A DNA stretch of 64,000 nucleotides from an uncultured Mediterraneibacter sp. GTDB lineage: Bacteria; Bacillota; Clostridia; Lachnospirales; Lachnospiraceae. How positions within the stretch are numbered: the stretch's first letter is position 1; the number at the start of each line of letters is the position of its first letter. Positions 53,801-62,073 of the stretch are shown here, in pieces. The position numbers and the translations under genes were made by a program. The stretch is from positions 62,001-126,000 of the forward strand of contig NZ_CALWFZ010000003.1 in assembly GCF_944377805.1 (NCBI RefSeq). Direction: 5' to 3'. Below the pieces are notes generated by a model. That model was not told the DNA's origin. It made no database searches and worked only from the letters and a program-made list of their open reading frames with translations.

Positions 53801-54223
53801 CTATGAGATAACGTTATAATCCCCGGAATCTATGCCGGAAATCTCCTTTTTATCCGCGCCGATGCTGAGATAAAAGTCAATATTATTTTCAGAGCTTATT
53901 TTATTCAATTTCTGCAGGAAAACAGGGAGACTTTCAAGAGTGATGTTTGCCTGTTTAAGCACACTGTCGATGAAGACGGTTTCGATGTCGTGATTGCCGG
54001 CTACCATGCCGTACAGAAATCCTATAAATTCTTCGAGAGTAAGAATATCGGGATAATCAGCCATACGGATCGCACGGATATTGAAGTCTACCGTATATGT
54101 GTCCTTGTGGCTTTTTCTGATCAATACTACGTTTCCGCTGGAAGTTTTCACCTTCTCATTTGCAAGGTCGATCATTTGCTGTGTTTTTCCGCTGCCCCGC
54201 GGGCCTGTAATTAAATTTACCAT
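53801..54223 (-). CDS. Small P-loop NTPase-like protein of unknown function
   Basis: A 140-residue protein opening MVNLITGPRGSGKTQQMIDL: a textbook Walker A (residues about 6-13, Lys12). A hydrophobic strand ending in Asp, ETVFIDS near residue 90, may be Walker B. There is no recognisable partner domain, and the length is only enough for a minimal nucleotide-binding fold, so it may be a stand-alone ATP-binding protein of the type sometimes labelled PilT-like; I see no support for a motility role. Start ATG 54223 follows AGGAGA by eight bases; an in-frame GTG upstream lacks a site. It stands alone, convergent with trkH and divergent from the Fur-boxed pair. Confidence 0.7.
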   Translation of the reverse strand: MVNLITGPRGSGKTQQMIDLANEKVKTSSGNVVLIRKSHKDTYTVDFNIRAIRMADYPDILTLEEFIGFLYGMVAGNHDIETVFIDSVLKQANITLESLPVFLQKLNKISSENNIDFYLSIGADKKEISGIDSGDYNVIS

Positions 54224-54362
54224 GGCGAATCTCTCCTTTATGTATGTATTGTTTGAGACTTTCACCTCTCAAATTTCTTATATTTATTATACACGAAAGC
54301 CATGTGGGGAACAACTAAAAAAAGGATAAAAATAATATTGATAAATGTTCTCAAAAATTATA

Positions 54363-54415
54363 TTGAAAAGAAAGAGTGATTGTGATAGTATTTACTTAAT
54401 TGAAAATCATTCTCA
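54363..54415 (+). promoter_or_regulatory. Promoter with Fur-type box ahead of the DUF3793-flavodoxin pair
   Basis: -35 TTGAAA (54363-54368), 17-bp spacer, -10 TAGTAT (54386-54391). Just downstream, TGAAAAT-C-ATTCTCA (54401-54415) matches the 7-1-7 Fur box TGATAAT-N-ATTATCA at 13 of 15 positions. Binding here would block transcription in iron-replete cells. Confidence 0.75.
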
Positions 54416-54431
54416 TAATTAAGGAGGAACC

Positions 54432-55019
54432 ATGCCATCTGAAGTCTTGACATATTTTCTGAAAAACAGTGACTGGAAAGTGCGGCTGGAATTCCAGATC
54501 GCGCTTCAGTGCGCTCCCTTTCTGAAAGGCCTGAAAGTATCCTGTGTGATTTCGCTGAACGCTTCCCTGTGCCGGGGGCTTGGGGAGATGTTCCGCGGGT
54601 CGGATATTGCCTATCGGAGACTTTCCTGTTCGGAAGGAAAATGCCTTGTCCTTTTTTACCGTCCGGAAGAACTGGAACGTCATCTTAACGGCCGGAGAAC
54701 CCGTCGCCTGATCAGGGAATACGGATATGAGAATATGAGCTTTCGGAAGATGCTGGAGCGTCTTTCAGACAGGGTCAGTGATTTTGCGGAAAGAGGAATA
54801 GGTTTTCCCCATGAGATCGGAGCTTTCCTTGGATATCCGCCGGAGGATGTGAAGGGCTTTATTGAAAATGAAGGCCGGAAATATCTGATGATAGGATACT
54901 GGAAAGTGTATAGTGATCTTACACATGCCAGAATGGTCTTCAAGGAATATGACCGCGCAAAGGCGTGCGCGGTAAATGAGTTTCTCACCGGAAAAAGCAT
55001 CCGGGAGATCGCCGTGTGA
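54432..55019 (+). CDS. DUF3793-family protein
   Basis: A 195-residue protein I assign to the clostridial DUF3793 family from its C-terminal block FPHEIGAFLGYPPEDVKGFI (about residues 122-141) and GYWKVYSDLTHARMVFKEYD. Function is unknown. Four or so Cys residues lie in the N-terminal half (CAPF, CVIS, LCRG, SCSEGKC), which could suit a metal or cofactor but show no fixed motif. It is followed after 29 bp by a flavodoxin and preceded by a Fur-type box, so a role in iron starvation is inferred. AAGGAGGAAC sits ahead of the ATG. Confidence 0.8.
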   Translation: MPSEVLTYFLKNSDWKVRLEFQIALQCAPFLKGLKVSCVISLNASLCRGLGEMFRGSDIAYRRLSCSEGKCLVLFYRPEELERHLNGRRTRRLIREYGYENMSFRKMLERLSDRVSDFAERGIGFPHEIGAFLGYPPEDVKGFIENEGRKYLMIGYWKVYSDLTHARMVFKEYDRAKACAVNEFLTGKSIREIAV

Positions 55020-55048
55020 CGGCAGAATAACGAAACGGAGGAGAAAAA

Positions 55049-55480
55049 ATGAGCGTATCAGTTGTATATTGGAGCGGAACAGGTAATACACAGGCTATGG
55101 CGGAGGCTGTGGCGGAAGGAATCAGTTCAGCCGGGGCGCAGGCAGAAGTGTTGGAAGTAGGCAGCGCGGATGCTTCAGCGCTCTCCTCGGAGACGGCGTT
55201 TGCCTTAGGCTGCCCGTCTATGGGAGCGGAACAGTTGGAAGAGACGGAGATGGAGCCTTTTGTGGAGGCTTTGGAACCAATCGTCTCGGGGAAAAAGATT
55301 CTGCTTTTCGGCTCTTACGGATGGGGAGACGGAGAGTGGATGAGAGACTGGGCAGAGCGCATGAAAAACGCGGGAGCCGTGCTTATTCGGGAAGAGGGGC
55401 TTATTGCAAATGAAACTCCCGACGACGAGGCTCTTGAGGACTGCCGGCTGGCGGGAAAAGAACTGGCCGAAAGTGTATAA
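55049..55480 (+). CDS. Flavodoxin
   Basis: A 143-residue short-chain flavodoxin, an FMN electron carrier. The phosphate loop WSGTGNTQAM (residues about 8-17) and the later FGSYGWGDGEWM loop around FMN (about 89-100) are intact. Flavodoxins replace ferredoxin when iron is scarce, and this agrees with the Fur-type box upstream of the pair. CGGAGG lies ahead of the ATG. A new promoter follows its stop. Confidence 0.93.
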   Translation: MSVSVVYWSGTGNTQAMAEAVAEGISSAGAQAEVLEVGSADASALSSETAFALGCPSMGAEQLEETEMEPFVEALEPIVSGKKILLFGSYGWGDGEWMRDWAERMKNAGAVLIREEGLIANETPDDEALEDCRLAGKELAESV

Positions 55481-55484
55481 AGCG

Positions 55485-55514
55485 TTGACAAAAACTCTCC
55501 CGTATGCATATGAT
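55485..55514 (+). promoter_or_regulatory. Promoter of the ZIP transporter gene
   Basis: -35 TTGACA (55485-55490), 18-bp spacer, -10 TATGAT (55509-55514), just after the flavodoxin stop. Confidence 0.65.
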
Positions 55515-55601
55515 AGGATAACGAGATAAAATAACCGGATGACGTTGGCCATGCGCTGTAAAAACTATAAAAGGAGTATGGCTGACAGAGGGAGAGAAGA
55601 T

Positions 55602-56384
55602 ATGAACCAGAATACATTGTTGGGAATCTTAATACCATTTGCCGGGACCGCTCTGGGCTCGGCGATGGTATTTTTTATGAAAAAGGAAATGAACGAGCGG
55701 CTTCAGAAGCTGCTTTTAGGGTTTGCGTCTGGAGTTATGATGGCGGCGTCTGTGTGGTCGCTCCTGATTCCGGCGATCGATATGGCGGAGCAGAAGGGCG
55801 GAATCTCATGGCTTCCGCCGGCGGCAGGATTTTTGCTTGGAATGGGATTTCTTCTTTTACTGGATACCCTGACTCCTCACCTGCATTTTACAGATGAGAA
55901 GCCGGAAGGCGTTCCGGCACATTTAAAAAAAACTACCATGCTTGTCCTTGCGGTGACGCTTCACAATATTCCGGAAGGCATGGCGGTGGGAGTTACATTT
56001 GCCGGCGTGCTCTCTGAGAATACGATGATGACGATGGCAGGAGCCTTTGCCCTGTCTATTGGAATCGCCATCCAGAATTTTCCTGAGGGAGCGATCATCT
56101 CCATGCCGTTAAAGAGCCAGGGGTTGACGAAGAAACGGGCGTTTGCCTATGGAGCTTTGTCGGGAATTGTGGAACCGGTGGCCGCCCTTGTGACAATCTT
56201 TCTGACGGGGCTTGTAGTCCCCCTGCTTCTTTACCTTCTGGCGTTTGCGGCCGGGGCGATGATCTACGTTGTCGTGGAGGAACTGATCCCGGAGGCGCAG
56301 AGCGGCGCCCACTCCAACATCAGTACAGTAGGAGTGGCGGCAGGTTTTGTGATTATGATGGTACTGGATGTGGCCCTGGGCTGA
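55602..56384 (+). CDS. ZIP-family divalent metal transporter
   Basis: A 260-residue membrane protein with eight hydrophobic helices. The metal-site helices carry HNIPEGMAVGVTF (residues about 125-137) and QNFPEGAIISMPL (about 157), the canonical H-N-x-P-E-G motifs of the ZupT-like branch. A histidine-containing loop (TPHLHFTDEK) lies before them. It should import zinc, iron or manganese. I chose ATG 55602 because GAGGGAGAG fits it; the earlier ATG at 55578 has its site only one base away. It has its own promoter, so Fur control of the upstream pair need not extend to it. Confidence 0.9.
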   Translation: MNQNTLLGILIPFAGTALGSAMVFFMKKEMNERLQKLLLGFASGVMMAASVWSLLIPAIDMAEQKGGISWLPPAAGFLLGMGFLLLLDTLTPHLHFTDEKPEGVPAHLKKTTMLVLAVTLHNIPEGMAVGVTFAGVLSENTMMTMAGAFALSIGIAIQNFPEGAIISMPLKSQGLTKKRAFAYGALSGIVEPVAALVTIFLTGLVVPLLLYLLAFAAGAMIYVVVEELIPEAQSGAHSNISTVGVAAGFVIMMVLDVALG

Positions 56385-56422
56385 AAAATCCAGAATGAGA
56401 ATCGCCGAAAGTGACGAAAGGC

Positions 56423-56468
56423 ACATTAAAAGAGCGCGGAGGGGGATCCTCTAGCGCTCTTTTAATGT
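56423..56468. terminator. Perfect 15-bp convergent terminator overlapping the nitrilase gene end
   Basis: 56423-56437 and 56454-56468 are exact complements; the minus-strand stop codon (complement of 56451-56453) lies in the loop. Good A/T tails on both strands allow it to end both convergent transcripts. Confidence 0.88.
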
Positions 56469-57278
56469 GTAGACGTCTTCTCTGCGGTGTTGAAAGACGG
56501 GAATCTGCTCCCTTGCCCTGTCGCACTCAGCCAGATTAATATCGACGATGCGAAGCTCTTTCTCTTCATTCATCTCAGAGATGATATTTCCCCAGGGGTC
56601 TGTGATGATACTGTGGCTCCATGAGACGTAAGAGGCATTCTCATCTCTTGCCGGGGCGGTACCGGCGATAAAGACCTGGTTATACACAGCCTGGGAGCAA
56701 AAAAGAAGTTCCCAGTGCAATGGTCCGGTTGTCATATTGAAGGATGCGGGAACAAGGATCAGCCGGGCTCCTTTCAGAGCCATGAGGCGGAAAAGTTCCG
56801 GAAAGCGGATGTCATAGCATACAGCCAGTCCGATTGTGCCGAATTCCGTCTCAAACGTGGTGATGCTTTCGCCGGGGGTTAAAACGGCGGATTCCCGGAA
56901 ATGCTGTCCGCCCTTTATATCGACATCAAAGAGATGCATCTTCCGGTATTTTGCGATCCGGGATCCTTTGCGGTCAAATACATAGGCAGTATTATAGATT
57001 CTGTTGCCGCTGTCTCTTTCAGGGATCGTTCCGGCGGAAAGAAAGAGCCCGTATCTGCGGGCGGCATCTGCGCAGAGCTGCCAGATGGGGCCGCCTTCCT
57101 CCTCGGCATAGCGCGGGAAGCAGGATGCGTCGTACGGGCAGCAGAACATCTCGGGAAGGATAAGAAAGTCCGCGCCTTTATCCGACGCTTCTCGGGCAGC
57201 TTCCATGACGCAGCTGGATACTGCCTGCCTGTCGGTATATACGGGGATCTGTGCCTGCGCAGCGCGTAAAACTGTCAT
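56451..57278 (-). CDS. Carbon-nitrogen hydrolase of the nitrilase superfamily (omega-amidase-like)
   Basis: A 275-residue nitrilase-fold amidohydrolase. The catalytic triad is visible: Glu43 (LILPEMF), Lys113 (YRKMHLFDV) and Cys154 (AVCYDIRFPELFR). YDIRFPELFR and RKMHLFDVDI place it nearest Nit2/omega-amidase-type enzymes that remove ammonia from alpha-keto acid amides; the exact substrate is not known. It overlaps the end of the LacI-type gene by four bases, so the two are co-transcribed, an odd partner for a sugar regulator. Confidence 0.9.
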   Translation of the reverse strand: MTVLRAAQAQIPVYTDRQAVSSCVMEAAREASDKGADFLILPEMFCCPYDASCFPRYAEEEGGPIWQLCADAARRYGLFLSAGTIPERDSGNRIYNTAYVFDRKGSRIAKYRKMHLFDVDIKGGQHFRESAVLTPGESITTFETEFGTIGLAVCYDIRFPELFRLMALKGARLILVPASFNMTTGPLHWELLFCSQAVYNQVFIAGTAPARDENASYVSWSHSIITDPWGNIISEMNEEKELRIVDINLAECDRAREQIPVFQHRREDVYTLKER

Positions 57279-58285
57279 AGTACCACTCCTTTCGGGGGCT
57301 TTGTAGATTCCCGGACAATGAGATGGGCATGGAGCAGGACGGTTCCTATAGACACGCCGTTCATCAGGCTGCTCAGCGCGTAGTAGCCGCTTTTTCCCAG
57401 TTCGGTCCTATCCTGGCGGACTGTGGTCAGAGGCGGTGAGGTGTATGAACTAAGCGGGATGTCGTCAAATCCAACGATACTGATGTCTCTGGGGACCCGG
57501 ACACCCATCTGCTGGCACTGTGTAATAGCTGCGCTGGCAAAGGTGTCCTGGCAGCAGATCAGCGCCGTCATTCCCATTTCCAGAAACCTGGGAAGATGTT
57601 TTTCCATACATTCGGAGAGATAATAAGAACATCCGGCGCAGGAAGGATCTGCTTTGAGCCCGTGGCTGTGCATAGCCTGAAAGAACGCCCTGTGTCTGAC
57701 CTGCATGATGTGCGAGCCCAGAGCGCTGCTTAAGTATCCGATTTTCTGATGTCCCAGTTCCTTTAAATGTTCTACTGCCAGTTCCATTCCCTCGTTATTA
57801 TCGATCCCCACATATGCGGTGGACGGATTCCCGATGATATGATTGTCATAAAGAACAGCGGGAGTGCGGCTTGTCCGAAACTCTTTCATCCAGGGTTCTC
57901 CCAGAGAAAAGCCAAGAAGAAAAGAGCCGGCATAATCGTGCCGGAGCATGAAGATGTCGTAGGAAGTTTCTCTCTGAAGAGAGACGTCTACGGGAACGAC
58001 TTCCACTTCGTACCCTGCCGGTTCTGCCATCTGCCGAAACCCTATGATAATGTCATAGGCAAAGTGATGCGGTTTTTCGTATTGTATATTGTCTTTCTGA
58101 ACCAGGATACAGAGCCGTTTGGCTGGCTTTTTATAGCGCCGCAGTTTCGTGTATCCCATCTCTACAGCGGTCTCGAGAATTTGTTTTTGTAATGTTTCGC
58201 TGATGTCCGGCGCGTCATTGAGAGCTTTTGAGACAGTGCTCTTGGAAATTCCCAGTTTATCAGCAATATCCTGAATTGTCGTCAT
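57275..58285 (-). CDS. LacI-family repressor, probable regulator of the maltodextrin operon
   Basis: A 336-residue LacI/GalR protein: N-terminal helix-turn-helix and hinge (TTIQDIADKLGISKSTVSKA, then LNDAPDISETLQKQI) and a periplasmic-binding-protein-like sensor (GIDNNEGMELAVEHLKELGH, VPRDISIVGFDDIPLSSYTS). It is divergent from the maltodextrin importer, with dyad sequences in between, so control of that operon and of itself is likely. The start is ATG 58285 with GGGGGA upstream. On the minus strand a TTGTTT-17-TATAAT promoter can be read in the shared region. Confidence 0.92.
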   Translation of the reverse strand: MTTIQDIADKLGISKSTVSKALNDAPDISETLQKQILETAVEMGYTKLRRYKKPAKRLCILVQKDNIQYEKPHHFAYDIIIGFRQMAEPAGYEVEVVPVDVSLQRETSYDIFMLRHDYAGSFLLGFSLGEPWMKEFRTSRTPAVLYDNHIIGNPSTAYVGIDNNEGMELAVEHLKELGHQKIGYLSSALGSHIMQVRHRAFFQAMHSHGLKADPSCAGCSYYLSECMEKHLPRFLEMGMTALICCQDTFASAAITQCQQMGVRVPRDISIVGFDDIPLSSYTSPPLTTVRQDRTELGKSGYYALSSLMNGVSIGTVLLHAHLIVRESTKPPKGVVL

Positions 58286-58413
58286 GAATTTTCCCCCTGA
58301 ATTATGGAGCGCATGTAAAAACTACTAAAATTATTATATATAAAAAGAACATTGAAAACAATAGTTTAGATAAGTTTCGATACCGAGATGTGTCAAAAAC
58401 GGGGGAGATAAAA

Positions 58414-58443
58414 TGCACAAAACAAAGAAGTTAAATTTGTGCA
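58414..58443. promoter_or_regulatory. Inverted repeat operator candidate between lacI-type gene and malE
   Basis: TGCACAAA (58414-58421) and TTTGTGCA (58436-58443) are perfect complements 14 bp apart. Further elements in the same region: AAGTTTCG (58372-58379) and its complement CGAAACTT (58527-58534), and a direct repeat CGAAAC at 58517-58522 and 58527-58532. The 269-bp region holds nothing else but the two divergent promoters. Confidence 0.6.
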
Positions 58444-58478
58444 AAACAGATAAAATAGTTTTGGTAAATGAAATTTAG

Positions 58479-58507
58479 TTGACGAATAATACCAACAAGA
58501 TTAAGAT
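58479..58507 (+). promoter_or_regulatory. Promoter of the maltodextrin operon
   Basis: -35 TTGACG (58479-58484), 17-bp spacer, -10 TAAGAT (58502-58507), flanked by the candidate operators. Confidence 0.65.
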
Positions 58508-58554
58508 ATGAATTAACGAAACAATACGAAACTTATGCAAGGGAGGATGGAACT

Positions 58555-59787
58555 ATGAGAAAAAGAGCAGTGTCGGCGGTGACAGCGGCAGTACTGACTG
58601 TGGCGCTGGCTGTAACAGGACTTGCCGGATGCGCGGGTGACGGTGAAAAAGAGTCTGTACGCCTGATGGTCTGGTCGCCCCAGGGGGATCAGTCGGTTGA
58701 CCAGGGGCAGTGGCTGCAGACCTGCTGCAATGCGTTCGCCAAGGAGCATCCGGAGTGGGACATCACATTTGTCTACGGGGTGGCGGACGAGGCGTCATCA
58801 GCAGGCCAGGTGGCGCAGGACGCGGATGCCAGCGCTGATGTGTTTCTGTATGCAAATGACAATCTGACAGCCATGACAGACGCCGACGCTCTGGTGAAAT
58901 TCGGCGGCGCGTACAGAGAAGAGATCGAGGCTGTTAATTCGCAGACCTCCCTCGATTCTGTCACAAAGGACGGAGAAATTTACGGTGTGCCTTTCGCTAT
59001 TAATACATGGTTTATGTTTTACGACAAGAGCGTATTCTCAGAGGAAGATGTGAAAAATCTTGATACAATGCTGGAAAAGGGAGTCGTATCATTTCCGTTT
59101 ACAAACTCCTGGTATCTGGCGTCATTCTATATCGGAAACGGCTGTACACTGTTCGGGGACGGAACAGACGCGTCGGCAGGAGTTGATTTTGGCGGAGAGA
59201 AAGCCCGGGAAGTGACTGATTATCTTATCGATCTGGAATCCAATCCGAATTTCAGGATCGATGCGGACGGTTCGGGTATTGCCGGTATGCGTGACGGCAG
59301 CATTAAGGCGATGTTTTCCGGTTCCTGGGACGCAGCCGCGGTGAAAGAGGCGCTGGGCGATAACATGGGAGTGGCCGCGCTTCCGACTTACACCCTGAAC
59401 GGGGAAGAGAAACAGATGTACTCTTATGCAGGAACAAAAGCAGTGGGTGTGAATACTCAGAGCGATTATATGGTACAGGCAGTGGAACTTGCTATTTTTC
59501 TCGGGAACGAATACTCACAGCGGCTCCATTATGAACTGGAGAACGTAGTCCCGTGCCATACGGATCTTCTCGCCGATGAGGAGATCATGTCGGATGAAGT
59601 AGTCGCGGCGATCAATGACACATTCAGCCGAACATCGATTCTGCAGCCGAATCTGGCTGAGATGAGCAACTGCTGGACTCCGGTTGAAAACATGGGGAAA
59701 GGAATCCGGAACGGGTCGATCACTCATGAGAATTCAGCGGAACAGACAGAACAGATGAATGAAGCGATGAACAGTGATGGAATCTGA
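58555..59787 (+). CDS. malE: Maltodextrin-type ABC transporter substrate-binding lipoprotein
   Basis: A 410-residue MalE-like lipoprotein: signal peptide with lipobox LAGC (Cys26), then a bilobal binding domain with LMVWSPQGDQSVDQGQWLQ, YGVPFAINTWFMFYDKS (hinge region near residue 145) and FSGSWDAAAVKEALGDNMGV (near 260), as in maltodextrin binders. It captures alpha-glucan oligosaccharides for MalFG. It is divergent from the LacI-type gene, has GGGAGGATGG ahead of the ATG, and its end overlaps or abuts the malF start region. Alpha-glucan specificity is supported by the pullulanase at the end of the operon. Confidence 0.9.
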   Translation: MRKRAVSAVTAAVLTVALAVTGLAGCAGDGEKESVRLMVWSPQGDQSVDQGQWLQTCCNAFAKEHPEWDITFVYGVADEASSAGQVAQDADASADVFLYANDNLTAMTDADALVKFGGAYREEIEAVNSQTSLDSVTKDGEIYGVPFAINTWFMFYDKSVFSEEDVKNLDTMLEKGVVSFPFTNSWYLASFYIGNGCTLFGDGTDASAGVDFGGEKAREVTDYLIDLESNPNFRIDADGSGIAGMRDGSIKAMFSGSWDAAAVKEALGDNMGVAALPTYTLNGEEKQMYSYAGTKAVGVNTQSDYMVQAVELAIFLGNEYSQRLHYELENVVPCHTDLLADEEIMSDEVVAAINDTFSRTSILQPNLAEMSNCWTPVENMGKGIRNGSITHENSAEQTEQMNEAMNSDGI

Positions 59788-59803
59788 GGGTGAGGTGACA
59801 AGG

Positions 59804-61183
59804 ATGGGAATATTAAAAAAGAGAGTAAACGAATTTCCAACGCCATATACTTGCGCGAGAGCGATTCAAGAGGGGGGACCTGAGACAAAACTCTCTATGG
59901 TTTTGATGGGACTTGGAAATATTGTTCATGGCCAGGTAATAAAAGGCCTTTTATATCTGACGGTGGAAGTGGCATATATCGTATTCATGATTATGGCGGG
60001 AGCGAACTGTATCGCCATGCTTCCATCGCTTGGGAGCGTTGCCCAGGAAGAAGTGTGGGATGAAGCGCAGCAGATCTACACTTATACAAAAGGAGATCAG
60101 TCCATTTTGATCCTTCTCTTTGGCGTGGCGACCTTGATCATTACATTTCTCGTTGTATGCGCCTGGCGCGGAGCGCTCAGAAGCGCATATAAAGCAGAGC
60201 GCCTTACAAAGGAAGGAAAGCATGTAAATAATTTCGCGGAGGACCTAAAGAGCCTGCTTCATGAAAATTTACACAGGATTCTCATGACGCCTCCGATGTT
60301 CTTTATCGGAGCTTTTACAATTCTTCCGCTGATCTTTATGATCTGCATGGCATTTACAAATTACAGTAAGATCGACAGTCATCTGATGCTCTTTGACTGG
60401 GTGGGGCTTGACAATTTTAAAGCGCTGTTTGACTCTTCGAGCATCCTTGGGAGTACCTTCTGGTCGGTGCTCGGCTGGACTCTTGTCTGGGCGTTTTTCG
60501 CAACGTTTTCCAACTACATATTCGGCATGATCGTATCGCTTCTGATTAACCGCAAAGGAACGAGAGCAAAAGGATTCTGGAGATTCTGCTTCGTGCTCTC
60601 CTGCGCGGTGCCGATGTTTGTATCACTGCTTATCATGCGGACTATGCTCCAGCCGGAAGGCGCTATCAATGTGCTGCTGAGAAATCTGGGGCTGATCGCG
60701 CAGGACGCCAGTCTTCCGTTTTTTACTGATCCGACTTGGGCCAGAGTGACCGTCATTATCGTTAACATCTGGGTCGGCGTTCCATACACACTGCTGCAGC
60801 TTACCGGTGTGCTTCAGAATATCCCTGCGGAACTTTATGAGGCGGCAAAGGTGGACGGCGCCAACGCATTCCAGATCTTTACAAAGATCACGCTGCCGTA
60901 CATGCTGTATGTAACGACTCCGTATCTGATCGTTACGTTTACAGGAAACGTCAATAATTTTAACGTCATCTATCTGCTTTCCGGCGGAGATCCCGTTACG
61001 GATCTGTCGTCAACGGCAGGCAAGACTGACCTGCTGGTAACATGGCTGTATAAGCTGACCATTGATAAACAGTATTACAATATCGGAGCGGTTATCGGTA
61101 TTCTCACCTTTGTAATTCTCGCGATCGCGGCTCTGCTTACTTATCGCAATACAAAGTCATACAAAGAAGAAGGAGGGTTCTAG
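59804..61183 (+). CDS. malF: Maltodextrin ABC transporter permease MalF
   Basis: A 459-residue permease, larger than a usual CUT1 permease because of two extra N-terminal helices (around GNIVHGQVIKGLLYLTVEVAYI and ILILLFGVATLIITFLVV, given here by position about 35-150), as expected for MalF. The core holds six further helices and the EAA loop AELYEAAKVDGANAFQIFTK near residue 345. Start ATG 59804 follows GAGGTG by six bases; longer in-frame starts overlap malE. It is followed by malG after 2 bp. The operon lacks an ATPase gene, so a shared one is needed. Confidence 0.93.
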   Translation: MGILKKRVNEFPTPYTCARAIQEGGPETKLSMVLMGLGNIVHGQVIKGLLYLTVEVAYIVFMIMAGANCIAMLPSLGSVAQEEVWDEAQQIYTYTKGDQSILILLFGVATLIITFLVVCAWRGALRSAYKAERLTKEGKHVNNFAEDLKSLLHENLHRILMTPPMFFIGAFTILPLIFMICMAFTNYSKIDSHLMLFDWVGLDNFKALFDSSSILGSTFWSVLGWTLVWAFFATFSNYIFGMIVSLLINRKGTRAKGFWRFCFVLSCAVPMFVSLLIMRTMLQPEGAINVLLRNLGLIAQDASLPFFTDPTWARVTVIIVNIWVGVPYTLLQLTGVLQNIPAELYEAAKVDGANAFQIFTKITLPYMLYVTTPYLIVTFTGNVNNFNVIYLLSGGDPVTDLSSTAGKTDLLVTWLYKLTIDKQYYNIGAVIGILTFVILAIAALLTYRNTKSYKEEGGF

Positions 61184-61185
61184 TC

Positions 61186-62058
61186 ATGTCAGGAAAGAAA
61201 ATACAGTCGGCAAAGAGAAAGCGTTTTATCAACAATTCGATCGTTCATGTGATTCTGGCCGTGCTGGCGGCTATATGGGTATTTCCGATCGTGTGGGTCA
61301 TTCTGACCAGTTTCCGGGCGGAACAGGGCTCCTATGTGTCGACTTTTCTTCCCCAGTCTTATACTGTGGATAACTATGTGAAGCTGTTTACCGACACGAC
61401 GATCCTCAATTTCCCGCAGATGTTCATGAACACGCTGTTCATCGCGATCTGTTCATGTATCCTCTCGACGTTCTATGTACTGGCGGTTTCTTACTGTCTG
61501 TCCAGGCTGCGTTTCAAGTTGAGAAAGCCGTACATGAACATGGCAATGATCCTCGGACTTTTTCCCGGATTTATGTCGATGATCGCGGTATATTTTATAC
61601 TCAAGGCGATCGGACTTACGGAGGGAAACCTCATCAAGCTGGCGCTGATTCTCGTCTATTCGGGAGGAGCGGCATTAAGTTTTCAGATTGCAAAAGGATT
61701 TTTCGATACAATTCCGGAAGCAGTGGATGAAGCGGCTCTTCTGGACGGATGTACGAGATGGCAGATCTTTACGAAGATCACGCTGCCGCTTAGCAAACCG
61801 ATCGTTATTTATACAGTGCTTACGGCGTTTATGGCTCCGTGGCTCGACTTTATCTTTGCGAAAGTGATCTGCCGCGCCAATTCGGATCAGTATACGATCG
61901 CCATCGGCTTGTGGAGAATGCTCGAGAAAGAGTACATAGACAGCTGGTATACCTGCTTTGCCGCGGGAGCCGTGCTGATCTCGATTCCGATTGCGGCGCT
62001 GTTCCTGTATATGCAGAGATATTATGTAGACGGTCTGTCTGGAGCGGTCAAAGGTTAG
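61186..62058 (+). CDS. malG: Maltodextrin ABC transporter permease MalG
   Basis: A 290-residue six-helix permease, with EAA loop AVDEAALLDGCTRWQIFTKI (about residues 180-199) and the C-terminal MalG mark YYVDGLSGAVKG. It pairs with MalF to import maltodextrins. AAGGAGG precedes the ATG; its stop is 15 bp ahead of the pullulanase start, so all four genes share one transcript. Confidence 0.94.
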   Translation: MSGKKIQSAKRKRFINNSIVHVILAVLAAIWVFPIVWVILTSFRAEQGSYVSTFLPQSYTVDNYVKLFTDTTILNFPQMFMNTLFIAICSCILSTFYVLAVSYCLSRLRFKLRKPYMNMAMILGLFPGFMSMIAVYFILKAIGLTEGNLIKLALILVYSGGAALSFQIAKGFFDTIPEAVDEAALLDGCTRWQIFTKITLPLSKPIVIYTVLTAFMAPWLDFIFAKVICRANSDQYTIAIGLWRMLEKEYIDSWYTCFAAGAVLISIPIAALFLYMQRYYVDGLSGAVKG

Positions 62059-62073
62059 GAAAGGGCATAATAT

